Shown here one piece after another: positions 19,348-28,124 of a stretch of 64,000 nucleotides of DNA (positions are counted from its first letter, which is position 1; each line of letters starts with the position of its first letter). Origin of the DNA: Domibacillus sp. PGB-M46 (GTDB lineage Bacteria; Bacillota; Bacilli; Bacillales; Domibacillaceae). The notes beneath the pieces are model-generated. The model was not told the DNA's origin, searched no databases, and saw only the letters and a program-made list of their open reading frames with translations. The stretch spans positions 62,001 to 126,000 of the forward strand of contig NZ_JAKGCR010000005.1 of NCBI RefSeq assembly GCF_022668875.1, written 5' to 3'. The translations under genes and the position numbers were made by a program.

Positions 19348-20661
19348 GTGACAACAAAACACGAACAAATTCTTCAATATATTGAGGAATTACCGATCGG
19401 TGAAAAAATTTCCGTCCGCCAGATTGCCAAAGCGCTGTCGCTTAGTGAAGGGACTGCTTACCGGGCCATAAAGGATGCTGAGACAAAAGGCATGGTCAGT
19501 GCGATTGAGCGTGTCGGCACGATTCGGATCGAGCAGAAGAAAAAAGAGAATATTGAAAAGCTGACATTTGCAGAGGTTGTAAATATTGTAGACGGACAAG
19601 TGCTTGGCGGGCGGAACGGGTTGTATAAAACATTAAATAAGTTTGTCATCGGAGCAATGCAGCTCGAGGCGATGATGCGCTACACAGGACCAGGCAACCT
19701 GCTGATTATTGGTAACCGTGTGAAAGCTCATGAGCTCGCTCTTCAAGCGGGCGCTGCTGTCCTCATTACAGGCGGATTTGAGGCAGGCGACGAAATAAAA
19801 AAACTGGCCGATGAGCTGGAGATGCCGGTCATCTCAACAAGCTATGATACATTTACCGTAGCAGCCATGATCAACCGGGCGATCTACGATCAGCTGATCA
19901 AAAAAGAAATTGTACTGGTCGGGGATATTTTAACACCAGTGGAAAGCAGTGTATTTCTTCAACTTGGAGATACAGTGGGTGACTGGCTGGATAAAAACAG
20001 AGAAACGTCACACAGCCGGTTTCCGGTTGTAGATGAGCACTTAAAGGTATTCGGTATTGTAACGGCGAAGGATATTATGGGAAGCGGCCAGGAAACTGGT
20101 GTGGAAAAAGTAATGACAAAACACCCGCTTACCGTCACCTTGAAAACAAGTGTGGCTTCAGCCGCCCATATGATGATCTGGGAAGGAATTGAACTGCTGC
20201 CAGTCGTAGACGAACAAAATCGTCTGCAGGGTATTGTCAGCCGCCAGGATGTGCTTAAAGCGATGCAAACCGCACAGCGTCAGCCACAGGCAGCCGAGAC
20301 CCTCGATGATACGATTGCCAAGCAGCTGATTCTGCCTGAGGATCAAAGCGCAAGCGGCAGTTATCAGTTTGAGGTAACCCCGCAAATGACCAACCAGCTT
20401 GGCACGGTTTCTTACGGAGTGTTTACAACAATTGTAACCGAAGCTGCAAATCGCGTTTTGCGTGCACATAAACGCGGGGACCTGGTGGTAGAAAATATCA
20501 CGATTTACTTTTTAAAACCGATTCAGATGGAGTCCATTCTTACGGTTGCCCCCAAAGTGCTGGAAATTGGCCGTAAGTTCGGGAAAGTAGATGTCGAGGT
20601 ATATAATGCAGGGGTGCTTGCGGGCAAAGCGATGATGATGTGCCAGTTAATTGATCGATAA
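19348..20661 (+). CDS. ytoI: CBS/DRTGG/hotdog-domain regulator-like protein YtoI
   Basis: About 437 residues with an unusual domain chain: an N-terminal winged-helix-like DNA-binding segment (about 10-60, ISVRQIAKALSLSEGTAYRAI), a DRTGG domain (about 75-185), two CBS domains (about 190-310) and a C-terminal thioesterase-like hotdog domain (about 325-437). CBS pairs normally sense adenosyl ligands and the hotdog part may bind acyl-CoA, so a ligand-responsive transcription factor is plausible, but no target is known to me. Start: B. subtilis YtoI begins with a residue pattern matching the GTG at 19348 (then TTKHEQIL); a GTG at 19339 is the alternative. Confidence 0.87.
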   Translation: MTTKHEQILQYIEELPIGEKISVRQIAKALSLSEGTAYRAIKDAETKGMVSAIERVGTIRIEQKKKENIEKLTFAEVVNIVDGQVLGGRNGLYKTLNKFVIGAMQLEAMMRYTGPGNLLIIGNRVKAHELALQAGAAVLITGGFEAGDEIKKLADELEMPVISTSYDTFTVAAMINRAIYDQLIKKEIVLVGDILTPVESSVFLQLGDTVGDWLDKNRETSHSRFPVVDEHLKVFGIVTAKDIMGSGQETGVEKVMTKHPLTVTLKTSVASAAHMMIWEGIELLPVVDEQNRLQGIVSRQDVLKAMQTAQRQPQAAETLDDTIAKQLILPEDQSASGSYQFEVTPQMTNQLGTVSYGVFTTIVTEAANRVLRAHKRGDLVVENITIYFLKPIQMESILTVAPKVLEIGRKFGKVDVEVYNAGVLAGKAMMMCQLIDR

Positions 20662-20686
20662 AAAAGCAGGCGGCCTGCCTGCTTCC
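20661..20686 (-). terminator. terminator for ytpI
   Basis: AGCAGGC and GCCTGCT form a 7-bp stem with a 5-base loop. On the minus strand the hairpin is followed by TTTTTATC; on the plus strand the T tract is poor, so it mainly serves ytpI. Confidence 0.7.
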
Positions 20687-20690
20687 TCGG

Positions 20691-21002
20691 TTACAGCCGA
20701 TCCATTTGTTCTGCTTCCTGCCGGGCGAATGGCTGGTAATGCCTATACAATTTAAAACCGGCCGCCATGCTGGCGAATCCGTACAAAATAAAAATGGCGG
20801 AAATAATATAGGCGGTTGTAGTCTGCTGAATAAGCAGCGTATTTACGCCAAACATGCCGACAAATAACCCCAGTGCCATACTGGATTTAGCGGACAGCCA
20901 TTTTCTTTCCATTGGCCGTCTGCTTCTGACATACTGTACTTTATAAAACAAGTAAAACATAAACGATAAAACAATGATGACGACCAACAAGAAATTAGGC
21001 AT
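20691..21002 (-). CDS. ytpI: YtpI-family membrane protein
   Basis: 103-residue integral membrane protein with three predicted helices: about residues 3-20 (LLVVIIVLSFMFYLFY), 42-60 (MALGLFVGMFGVNTLLI) and 64-84 (TAYIISAIFILYGFASMAAG). Matches B. subtilis YtpI in family and in place, between ytoI and nrnA and opposite in direction to both. No function is known. SD GGAGG precedes the start. Confidence 0.85.
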   Translation of the reverse strand: MPNFLLVVIIVLSFMFYLFYKVQYVRSRRPMERKWLSAKSSMALGLFVGMFGVNTLLIQQTTTAYIISAIFILYGFASMAAGFKLYRHYQPFARQEAEQMDRL

Positions 21003-21099
21003 TCGATGTATTCCTCCGTTTTTTGGCTTCCGTTTTTATTGTAACGGGAACAGCGGCGGATTTCCACCGGAAACAAGCCTATAGAGAAGGGGAAAAAAG

Positions 21100-22035
21100 T
21101 TGAAACAACAGATTATTGATAAAATTAAAGAATACGATACGATCATTCTTCACCGTCACGTACGTCCGGACCCGGACGCATACGGATCACAAGGAGGGCT
21201 CGCTGAAATAATCCGCGCTACGTTTCCGGAAAAAAACGTTTATACAGTTGGGGCAGAGGAGCAGACGCTTTCTTTTATGCGGCGCCTCGATCAAATTGAA
21301 GACAGTGTTTATGAAAATGCGCTCGTCATTGTATGTGATACAGCCAACCAGGCGCGAGTTTGCGATCAGCGTTTCAAACTTGGCAAAGAAGTGATTAAAA
21401 TTGATCATCATCCAAATGAGGATCCATACGGCGATCTTCTTTGGGTAGAGGAAGATGCGGCAGCGTGCAGCCAGATGATTTATGAACTGTTTAAAACATC
21501 TGGCGGACAGCTGAAGATCAATGACGAAGCAGCACGCCTTCTTTATGCAGGTATTGTCAGTGATACAGGGCGTTTTTTATACCCGTCTACGACGATTGAG
21601 ACTATGCAGTGCGCTGGCGAATTGATGCAGTATGCGTTTGACCGGCAGGAGCTGTTTAACCATTTGTATGAAAAAGACGCACATGTCTTGAAGCTTGAAG
21701 GATATATCCTTCAGCATTTTGTGATGGATGAATCGGGTGTAGCGGAAGTGCGGCTGACGAAAGAATTGTTAAAGCAATTCCGTGCTACACAAGCTGAAAC
21801 CTCTCTGCTTGTCAGTATTTTAAGTGGTGTAAAAGGCATTAAAGCATGGGTCTTCTTTATTGAAGAAGAAGATCAAATCCGCGTGCGCTTCCGCTCAAAG
21901 GGACCTGTCATTAATGGGCTGGCGATGAAGCACGGAGGCGGCGGCCATGCGCTTGCGGCAGGGGCAAGTGTGTATTCATGGGAAGAAGCAGACCAAGTTA
22001 TAGCAGATTTAAAAAATCTTGTAGCAGGACAATAA
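21100..22035 (+). CDS. nrnA: nanoRNase / 3'-phosphoadenosine-5'-phosphate phosphatase NrnA
   Basis: 311-residue DHH-DHHA1 phosphoesterase that degrades very short RNAs (2-5 nt), c-di-AMP-derived pApA in relatives, and pAp. DHH motifs: RPDPDAYGS with Asp24 and Asp26, CDTAN, and Asp102-His103-His104; the DHHA1 glycine motif GGGGH is at 279-283. The start is TTG at 21100 with SD GAAGGGG. Matches B. subtilis NrnA (YtqI) in length. The sporulation genes ytrI and ytrH that follow it in B. subtilis are missing here. Confidence 0.94.
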   Translation: MKQQIIDKIKEYDTIILHRHVRPDPDAYGSQGGLAEIIRATFPEKNVYTVGAEEQTLSFMRRLDQIEDSVYENALVIVCDTANQARVCDQRFKLGKEVIKIDHHPNEDPYGDLLWVEEDAAACSQMIYELFKTSGGQLKINDEAARLLYAGIVSDTGRFLYPSTTIETMQCAGELMQYAFDRQELFNHLYEKDAHVLKLEGYILQHFVMDESGVAEVRLTKELLKQFRATQAETSLLVSILSGVKGIKAWVFFIEEEDQIRVRFRSKGPVINGLAMKHGGGGHALAAGASVYSWEEADQVIADLKNLVAGQ

Positions 22036-22061
22036 AGGAGAATTTTTTCTCCTTTCTTTTT
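22034..22061 (+). terminator. nrnA intrinsic terminator
   Basis: AAAGGAGAA pairs with TTCTCCTTT around a T loop, followed by CTTTTTAT; the stem touches the nrnA stop codon. Confidence 0.75.
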
Positions 22062-22109
22062 ATATTAAAAAGAGAACGTATATTCAGATTGTGAGAGGAG
22101 TGAAAAGAA

Positions 22110-25100
22110 GTGATCCAGCTGGAAACGGAAACGGCATACAGCTTTCGCGGCGCGACGCTCACGCCAGAGCAAATCGCTCAAAAAACGCAGGAAGCGGGCC
22201 AAAAGGCGGTCGCGCTGACAGATTGGAACAACCTGCATGGAGCTATTCCTTTTTATCTTGCCTGTCAAAAGCGCGGCATTAAGCCTATTATGGGATTAAA
22301 AGCGGAAGTAGAGGCCCAGCAGGAGAGTGGTCGGGCATATCCGCTTCTTTTGTACGCGCAAAATGATAATGGCTTTTCAAACTTAATTAAAATTTCCAGT
22401 GCTCTGCAGACAAAAGCAGAAGCCGGTCTTCCGCTTCGCTGGCTGAACGGATATGCCAAAGATCTGATTGCCGTCCTGCCAGGCCTGGACGGTGATCCTT
22501 CCGGGGAAGCACTGGCTTTTTTTAAAGAAGTTTTTCAGCATTTTTATATTGGGCTTCGTGGAACGCGGGCTGAACGTTTTTTAATAGAAAAAGCAAGGGC
22601 TGACGACATTCCGGTTGTAGCCATTGGCCATGTTCAGTATGCCGATCCAGCAGGCGCTTTTGCTTCAGCATGCCTCCAGGCCATCCGGGACAACCGGCTT
22701 ATTGAACCGGAAGAAGAATTAACGGAAGCGGTGTATTCTTTTAAGTCCGAGGCTGAATGGAAGGAACTCTATCAAGATATTCCGGAAGCAATGGACAATA
22801 CAGCGGTTATTGCCAGGCTCTGCGATGTAAACATAAAATTTGGCAGCCGCCTTCTTCCTGCATTTCCTCTTCCGGAGGGAGAAAGTGCCGATGAACGGCT
22901 GAAAAATTTGTGTATGGAAGGGCTGAGGGATCGAAGTGATCCAGCTTATATAGAACGCCTTTCCTACGAGCTGTCTGTAATCAGCAGAATGAATTTCAGT
23001 GATTACTTTTTAATTGTTCATGATTTTGTACACTTTGCCAAAAAACAAGGAATTCTCACAGGACCGGGCCGGGGATCCGCTGCCGGATCTCTTGTAGCCT
23101 TTGCCCTTGGTATTACCGCAGTAGATCCTATCCGCCATAATCTCTTGTTTGAGCGGTTTTTAAATCCGGAGCGGATTACGATGCCGGATATTGATATTGA
23201 CTTTCCGGATTATCGCCGTGATGAGGTAATCCGGTACATCACCCAAAAATATGGAGCTGTTCACGCCGCGCAAATTGTAACGTTCGGTACATTATCAGCT
23301 AAAGCGGTGATGAGGGACACAGCCCGGGTCTTCGGTTTTGAAAGCGGAGAATTATCACGGCTGTCAAAGCTTATTCCGTCGACGCCAGGAACAAAGCTTT
23401 CACAGGTTAACTTAGGGGGCTGGCGGGCGGAGTCCCCTGTTCATGAACGCATTTATCAAACAGCACTCCGCCTGGAAGGACTGCCGCGCCATACCTCTAC
23501 ACATGCAGCGGGTATCGTAATGACTGAAAAGCCGCTCACTGACCATGTGCCTATCATGAAGGGGCATGACGAGGTGTATTTAACGCAATATCCAATGGAG
23601 CCGCTTGAGCAGCTGGGGCTTTTAAAAATAGATTTGCTGGGCTTGCGCAATTTAACAACAATCGAACGGATCATCGCTTCTATTCGAAGAAAAACCGGCC
23701 GGAGGATAGACTTATTGTCGCTTTCGCTAGATGATCATGATGTTTTCAAGCTGCTTGGGGAAGGAAAAACAGCCGGTATTTTTCAATTTGAATCTGAAGG
23801 AATGAAAAATGTTCTCACGCAGCTGCAGCCAAACCGCTTTGAAGATATGGTGGCCGTGAATGCCTTATACCGGCCCGGCCCAATGGAACAGATTCCCACC
23901 TATATTAAACGGCGGCATGGACAGGAATCGCTTCAGTATCCACATCCCGTTTTAAAAGAGATACTAGAGCCGACGTATGGCATCATTGTCTACCAGGAGC
24001 AGATTATTCAAATCGCTGTGCAGCTATCCGGCTTCACACCCGGAGAAGCCGATTTGCTGCGCCGTGCTGTAAGCAAAAAGAAAAAAGAGACATTGGAGCA
24101 GGAGCGAAAACATTTTGTCAGCGGTGCTGTTCAAAACGGTGTCGATGAAAACATCGCTCTTTTCGTGTACGACTTGATTGTCCGGTTTGCCGACTACGGC
24201 TTTAACCGAAGCCATGCGGTTGCCTACAGTATGATCGCATACTGGCTTGCCTGGCTGAAGGTCCATTATCCGGCTCATTTTCTAGCAGCGCTTTTGCAAT
24301 CTCAAACGGGAAATGAAGAAAAGATGCGGCAGTACGCAGCGGAGGCAGCGGAGTATGATCTTTCTTTTCTCGCACCATCTGTTAATATGAGCAGCTATTC
24401 CTTTCAAGCAGAACAAGATGGAATTAGATTTGGTCTTGTGCCGGTAAAAGGAGTGGGCCAGACGGTTGCCAAAACGATTATAGAGGAGCGCAAAGAGGGC
24501 CGTTTTCAGGATTTATTTGATTTCTGCCAGCGGGTTCCGGCGAATATTGTAAATCGGAAAGCAATCGAATCACTGATTTATGCGGGAGCGATGGATGAGT
24601 TTGGCCAGGATCGTGCGGTGCTGCTGGCCAGTATTGATGCGGCCATAGAACACGCAGCTCTTATTCAGCCGGACGAAGGGAGTTTATTTGAAGGGCTTGG
24701 TGTATCGTTCCATCCTAAATATGCGGATGTAACTGGACTTCCCGTAGATATAAAACTGGAAAAAGAACGGGAAATGCTCGGTCTGTATGTTTCGGATCAC
24801 CCGATAGCGATTCATCGAAAGGTGCTTGCTCAAGCCGGTGCCGTTCCGGTGATAAAGGTTCAATCCGGCCGAAAGGTCATCACAGCAGGAATGATCGGAA
24901 GCATTCGTGAGATCCGTACGAAAAAAGGAGATAAAATGGCTTTTTCCTCTCTTGCAGATGAAACAGGAGAGCGGGAAATGATCTTGTTTCCGGAAGCGTA
25001 CCGAAAACATGGCCCATTTATTGAAAAAGGGAAAGCTGTACTTGTAAAAGGATCAGCAGAAGAACGAAACGGCAGTCTCCAGCTTATTGTTCATTCTCTG

Positions 25101-25376
25101 GAACCGATTCAAGAAGGAATAAACAAAACGATGGAGAAAAAACAAGTTCTTTTTATCCAGCTGCCGGAGGGAAAAGGAGAAAGTGAGCTGGCAGGCTGGG
25201 TAGTGGAAGAGCTTCAGCTTTATCCGGGCCAGGCCTCGGTGGTGATCCATTATGAACGGACGAAGGAAACGGTAAGGCTCGGGCCGAAGTATAAAGTGTC
25301 ACCGAAAGAAGAATTGATTGAGGGGCTGAAAAAAAAGTGTGGAACACGCAACGTTGTGCTTAAATCTTTTGACTAA
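22110..25376 (+). CDS. dnaE: DNA polymerase III subunit alpha, DnaE type
   Basis: 1088-residue C-family polymerase that, as in B. subtilis, extends RNA primers before handing over to PolC. Domains: N-terminal PHP (to about 210), palm with the catalytic aspartates in PDIDIDF (359-365), GPGRGSAAGS at 318 onward, fingers, a helix-hairpin-helix segment near 780-840, and a C-terminal OB domain (about 930-1010, VITAGMIGSIREIRTKKGDKMAF). The PHP is degenerate: the usual HSGYS/HSDYS block reads TETAYS, so metal-dependent proofreading from it is unlikely. Start GTG at 22110 with GAGGAG nine bases upstream. Confidence 0.95.
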   Translation: MIQLETETAYSFRGATLTPEQIAQKTQEAGQKAVALTDWNNLHGAIPFYLACQKRGIKPIMGLKAEVEAQQESGRAYPLLLYAQNDNGFSNLIKISSALQTKAEAGLPLRWLNGYAKDLIAVLPGLDGDPSGEALAFFKEVFQHFYIGLRGTRAERFLIEKARADDIPVVAIGHVQYADPAGAFASACLQAIRDNRLIEPEEELTEAVYSFKSEAEWKELYQDIPEAMDNTAVIARLCDVNIKFGSRLLPAFPLPEGESADERLKNLCMEGLRDRSDPAYIERLSYELSVISRMNFSDYFLIVHDFVHFAKKQGILTGPGRGSAAGSLVAFALGITAVDPIRHNLLFERFLNPERITMPDIDIDFPDYRRDEVIRYITQKYGAVHAAQIVTFGTLSAKAVMRDTARVFGFESGELSRLSKLIPSTPGTKLSQVNLGGWRAESPVHERIYQTALRLEGLPRHTSTHAAGIVMTEKPLTDHVPIMKGHDEVYLTQYPMEPLEQLGLLKIDLLGLRNLTTIERIIASIRRKTGRRIDLLSLSLDDHDVFKLLGEGKTAGIFQFESEGMKNVLTQLQPNRFEDMVAVNALYRPGPMEQIPTYIKRRHGQESLQYPHPVLKEILEPTYGIIVYQEQIIQIAVQLSGFTPGEADLLRRAVSKKKKETLEQERKHFVSGAVQNGVDENIALFVYDLIVRFADYGFNRSHAVAYSMIAYWLAWLKVHYPAHFLAALLQSQTGNEEKMRQYAAEAAEYDLSFLAPSVNMSSYSFQAEQDGIRFGLVPVKGVGQTVAKTIIEERKEGRFQDLFDFCQRVPANIVNRKAIESLIYAGAMDEFGQDRAVLLASIDAAIEHAALIQPDEGSLFEGLGVSFHPKYADVTGLPVDIKLEKEREMLGLYVSDHPIAIHRKVLAQAGAVPVIKVQSGRKVITAGMIGSIREIRTKKGDKMAFSSLADETGEREMILFPEAYRKHGPFIEKGKAVLVKGSAEERNGSLQLIVHSLEPIQEGINKTMEKKQVLFIQLPEGKGESELAGWVVEELQLYPGQASVVIHYERTKETVRLGPKYKVSPKEELIEGLKKKCGTRNVVLKSFD

Positions 25377-25422
25377 CCTTTACAATTCGGGGTGAATCGT
25401 TTAAAGTATTATATTGAATTGT

Positions 25423-25435
25423 GTGGTCTGACCAC
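25423..25435 (+). promoter_or_regulatory. FadR/GntR-type operator palindrome
   Basis: GTGGTCTGACCAC is a perfect 13-base palindrome, very close to the TGGTCNGACCA core bound by FadR-type GntR regulators. It lies 29 bases before the malic enzyme start, downstream of AT-rich -10-like sequence (25402-25415). A FadR-family regulator is encoded two genes on, so autoregulation of the cluster is the natural inference. Confidence 0.6.
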
Positions 25436-25463
25436 TTGAAGGAGAAAAAGAGGAGCTGGCAGA

Positions 25464-26702
25464 ATGTCGAATCGGGAAGAAGCGCTTCAAATGCATAAAG
25501 AAAATCACGGTAAATTGTCGACCGGTATTAAAACAGTTGTGAAAAATGCAAAAGACTTAAGTCTTGCTTATTCACCCGGTGTGGCAGAGCCGTGCAAAGA
25601 AATTTATGAAAAGCCAGAAACTGTGTATGATTATACAATGAAAGGCAATATGGTAGCGGTTGTCTCAGACGGCACTGCAGTGCTTGGACTGGGCAATATC
25701 GGCCCGGAAGCCTCTCTTCCGGTAATGGAAGGAAAAGCTGTGCTGTTTAAGAGCTTTGCAGGCGTAGATGCTTTTCCAGTCTGCTTAAACTCAACGGATC
25801 CAGAAAAAATCATTGAAACGGTTAAAATGATGGAGCCGACATTTGGCGGCGTAAACTTAGAAGATATTGCGGCTCCGAACTGCTTTGTGATTGAGGAGCG
25901 GCTGAAGAAAGAAACAAATATCCCTGTTTTCCATGATGATCAGCACGGTACTGCTATTGTGACAGTAGCCGGTTTAATTAATGCCCTTAAGCTGGCAGGG
26001 AAAAAGATGACGGACATTAAAGTAGTGGCGAATGGCGCGGGTGCGGCAGGTATTGCTATTATTAAATTATTAAAAGGATATGGCGTGCAAAATATTATTA
26101 TGTGTGACTCGCGCGGAGCCATTTACGAAGGGCGTCCAGATGGCATGAATTCCGTAAAAGACGAAGTAGCGAAGTTTACGAACCGCGAGAAAAAAGCCGG
26201 CAGCCTTGCTGATATTATTGAAGGAGCGGACGTATTTATCGGAGTATCGGTAGCGGGTGCACTGACGAAAGAAATGATCCAAACGATGAACGAAGAACCT
26301 ATTATTTTTGCGATGGCAAACCCGACACCAGAAATTATGCCGGAAGAAGCAAAAGCAGCCGGAGCAAAAGTAATCGGAACCGGCCGTTCTGATTTTCCGA
26401 ACCAAGTAAACAATGTGCTGGCTTTTCCGGGTATTTTCCGCGGGGCATTAGATGTCCGTGCCACACATATAAATGAAAAAATGAAACAAGCTGCTGTAGA
26501 AGCGATTGCCAGCCTTGTGGCTGAAGAAGACCTTCATGCCGATTATGTAATTCCAGGTCCTTTTGACCCCCGGGTTGCGCCTGCCGTAGCAGCGGCTGTA
26601 GCAAAAGCCGGCATGGAAACAGGCGTGGCGCGCCGGAAAGTAGAACCGGAGGATGTTCGCCAAAGAACCATGCAGCTGTCATTGATTGGCAAAGGTGAAT
26701 AA
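25464..26702 (+). CDS. ytsJ: NAD(P)-dependent malic enzyme
   Basis: 412 residues. Oxidative decarboxylation of malate to pyruvate. Closest by sequence to B. subtilis YtsJ, the NADP-preferring malic enzyme: catalytic Tyr36 in LAYSPGVAEPC, the lysine in GKAVLFKSFAG, metal ligands in NLEDIAAPNCF and FHDDQHGTAIV, and the dinucleotide loop GAGAAG at 191-196. It heads a cluster with a FadR-type regulator, accD and accA, so it can supply NADPH and pyruvate next to malonyl-CoA synthesis. The regulator starts directly after its stop. Cofactor preference is inferred from the closest relative. Confidence 0.94.
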   Translation: MSNREEALQMHKENHGKLSTGIKTVVKNAKDLSLAYSPGVAEPCKEIYEKPETVYDYTMKGNMVAVVSDGTAVLGLGNIGPEASLPVMEGKAVLFKSFAGVDAFPVCLNSTDPEKIIETVKMMEPTFGGVNLEDIAAPNCFVIEERLKKETNIPVFHDDQHGTAIVTVAGLINALKLAGKKMTDIKVVANGAGAAGIAIIKLLKGYGVQNIIMCDSRGAIYEGRPDGMNSVKDEVAKFTNREKKAGSLADIIEGADVFIGVSVAGALTKEMIQTMNEEPIIFAMANPTPEIMPEEAKAAGAKVIGTGRSDFPNQVNNVLAFPGIFRGALDVRATHINEKMKQAAVEAIASLVAEEDLHADYVIPGPFDPRVAPAVAAAVAKAGMETGVARRKVEPEDVRQRTMQLSLIGKGE

Positions 26703-27236
26703 ATGACTGATTCTTTGCGCCCGCCATCAAAATTTTTGGCTGCCATTGCACAAATTCAGGAAATGATCAAAAGGGACCGCCTTCGGCCCGGAGATAAAAT
26801 CCCTTCAGAGCGCGAGCTTTCAGACAAGCTTTCTATCGGGCGTTCCTCAGTTCGTGAAGCATTGCGGGCGCTCGAGCTGCTGGGGCTTATTGAAACGCGG
26901 CGCGGCGAAGGGACTTTTCTGCGTGACTTCAAAGACCATCAGCTTGTCCCGCTTATCGGTACCTTTCTTTTTGATGGCGACCAAGCAAAAGAAGATCTTC
27001 ACGATGTAAAGGCGATCTTGGAGCTCGGCTGTCTCGCCGTTTTGGCGGGAAAAGCCGATTTAGATTCAATAGAGCTGACAGGTTCTTTTGAAGAGCTGAC
27101 AGGTAAAACCGGCAATCGGCTCCTGCAAAACATATGGATGATTATTTCAAATTACGCAGGAAGAGATCCGGACCATGAACGGCTCCAAAAGCTGCTGGCA
27201 TCAGCCAGACAAATTCAGTATTCAAAACGCCAGTAA
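26703..27236 (+). CDS. FadR/GntR-family transcriptional regulator, short form
   Basis: 177 residues. N-terminal winged helix of the GntR family at about residues 8-75 (RPGDKIPSERELSDKLSIGRSSVREALRALELLGLIETRRGEGTFL). The C-terminal effector domain is only about 100 residues, shorter than the usual FCD domain of 150 or so, so ligand binding may be altered. It begins at the base after the malic enzyme stop and ends 12 bases before accD, in the same transcript. The palindrome at 25423-25435 fits its expected operator. Effector unknown; an acyl-CoA or a carboxylic acid is a guess from context. Confidence 0.85.
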   Translation: MTDSLRPPSKFLAAIAQIQEMIKRDRLRPGDKIPSERELSDKLSIGRSSVREALRALELLGLIETRRGEGTFLRDFKDHQLVPLIGTFLFDGDQAKEDLHDVKAILELGCLAVLAGKADLDSIELTGSFEELTGKTGNRLLQNIWMIISNYAGRDPDHERLQKLLASARQIQYSKRQ

Positions 27237-27248
27237 AGGGGTGGGACA

Positions 27249-28124
27249 ATGGCGATTAAAAATATGTTTACCAAACAAAAACCAAAAAAAATAAAATATG
27301 CAACCATTCCTTCGGAGGCAGCCAAGCAGGATGTTCCAGAAGGCATCATGCAAAAGTGTCCGAAGTGCAAAAAGATCATGTATACAAAAGAACTCGAAAA
27401 AAATCTTCATGTTTGCATGGGCTGCGGATATCATTATCCGATGAAGGCGTTTGAACGGATCGAAAGCCTTCTTGATGAAGGATCTTTCCGTGAACTTGAT
27501 GCGGAGCTGTCAACAGCTAATCCGCTCGGGTTTCCTGATTATGAAGAAAAAATAGCGGCCGACCGAAAGAAAACCGGGCTGAATGAAGCGATTGTCACAG
27601 GCGTTGGCGCCATCGATGGCCATCGGGCCGCTTTTGCGTTCATGGACTCATCTTTCCGGATGGGCAGCATGGGTTCAGTGGTGGGTGAGAAAATCACCCG
27701 TGCTGTTGAAGAAGCGATCCGCCTGCAAGTTCCTTTTATTATCTTTACCGCTTCCGGCGGAGCGCGGATGCAGGAAGGCGTTTTATCGCTGATGCAAATG
27801 GCGAAAACAGGGGCTGCTTTTAAGCGTCTCAGCGACCGGGGCGGACTTATTATTTCTGTAATGACGCATCCGACAACAGGCGGCGTATCGGCGAGCTTTG
27901 CATCTCTCGGCGACTTTAACTTTGCAGAGCCGGGTGCGCTGATTGGATTTGCCGGGCGGCGGATTATTGAGCAAACCATTCGCGAAAAGCTGCCGGAAGA
28001 TTTTCAAACAGCTGAATTTTTGCTTCAGTGCGGACAGCTTGATGCCGTTCTGCACAGAAAAGAAATGAAAGAAAAGCTTTCATTTTTACTCGATATCCAT
28101 CAAACGGGCGGTGTAAAACAATGA
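27249..28124 (+). CDS. accD: acetyl-CoA carboxylase carboxyltransferase subunit beta
   Basis: 291 residues. Beta subunit of the carboxyltransferase that moves the carboxyl group from biotin to acetyl-CoA, forming malonyl-CoA for fatty acid synthesis. A four-cysteine zinc ribbon is at Cys37, Cys40, Cys56 and Cys59, followed by the crotonase-like carboxyltransferase core ([21 protein letters not shown]). It overlaps accA by four bases (ATGA), giving coupled translation of the two subunits. SD AAAGGGGTG. Confidence 0.97.
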   Translation: MAIKNMFTKQKPKKIKYATIPSEAAKQDVPEGIMQKCPKCKKIMYTKELEKNLHVCMGCGYHYPMKAFERIESLLDEGSFRELDAELSTANPLGFPDYEEKIAADRKKTGLNEAIVTGVGAIDGHRAAFAFMDSSFRMGSMGSVVGEKITRAVEEAIRLQVPFIIFTASGGARMQEGVLSLMQMAKTGAAFKRLSDRGGLIISVMTHPTTGGVSASFASLGDFNFAEPGALIGFAGRRIIEQTIREKLPEDFQTAEFLLQCGQLDAVLHRKEMKEKLSFLLDIHQTGGVKQ

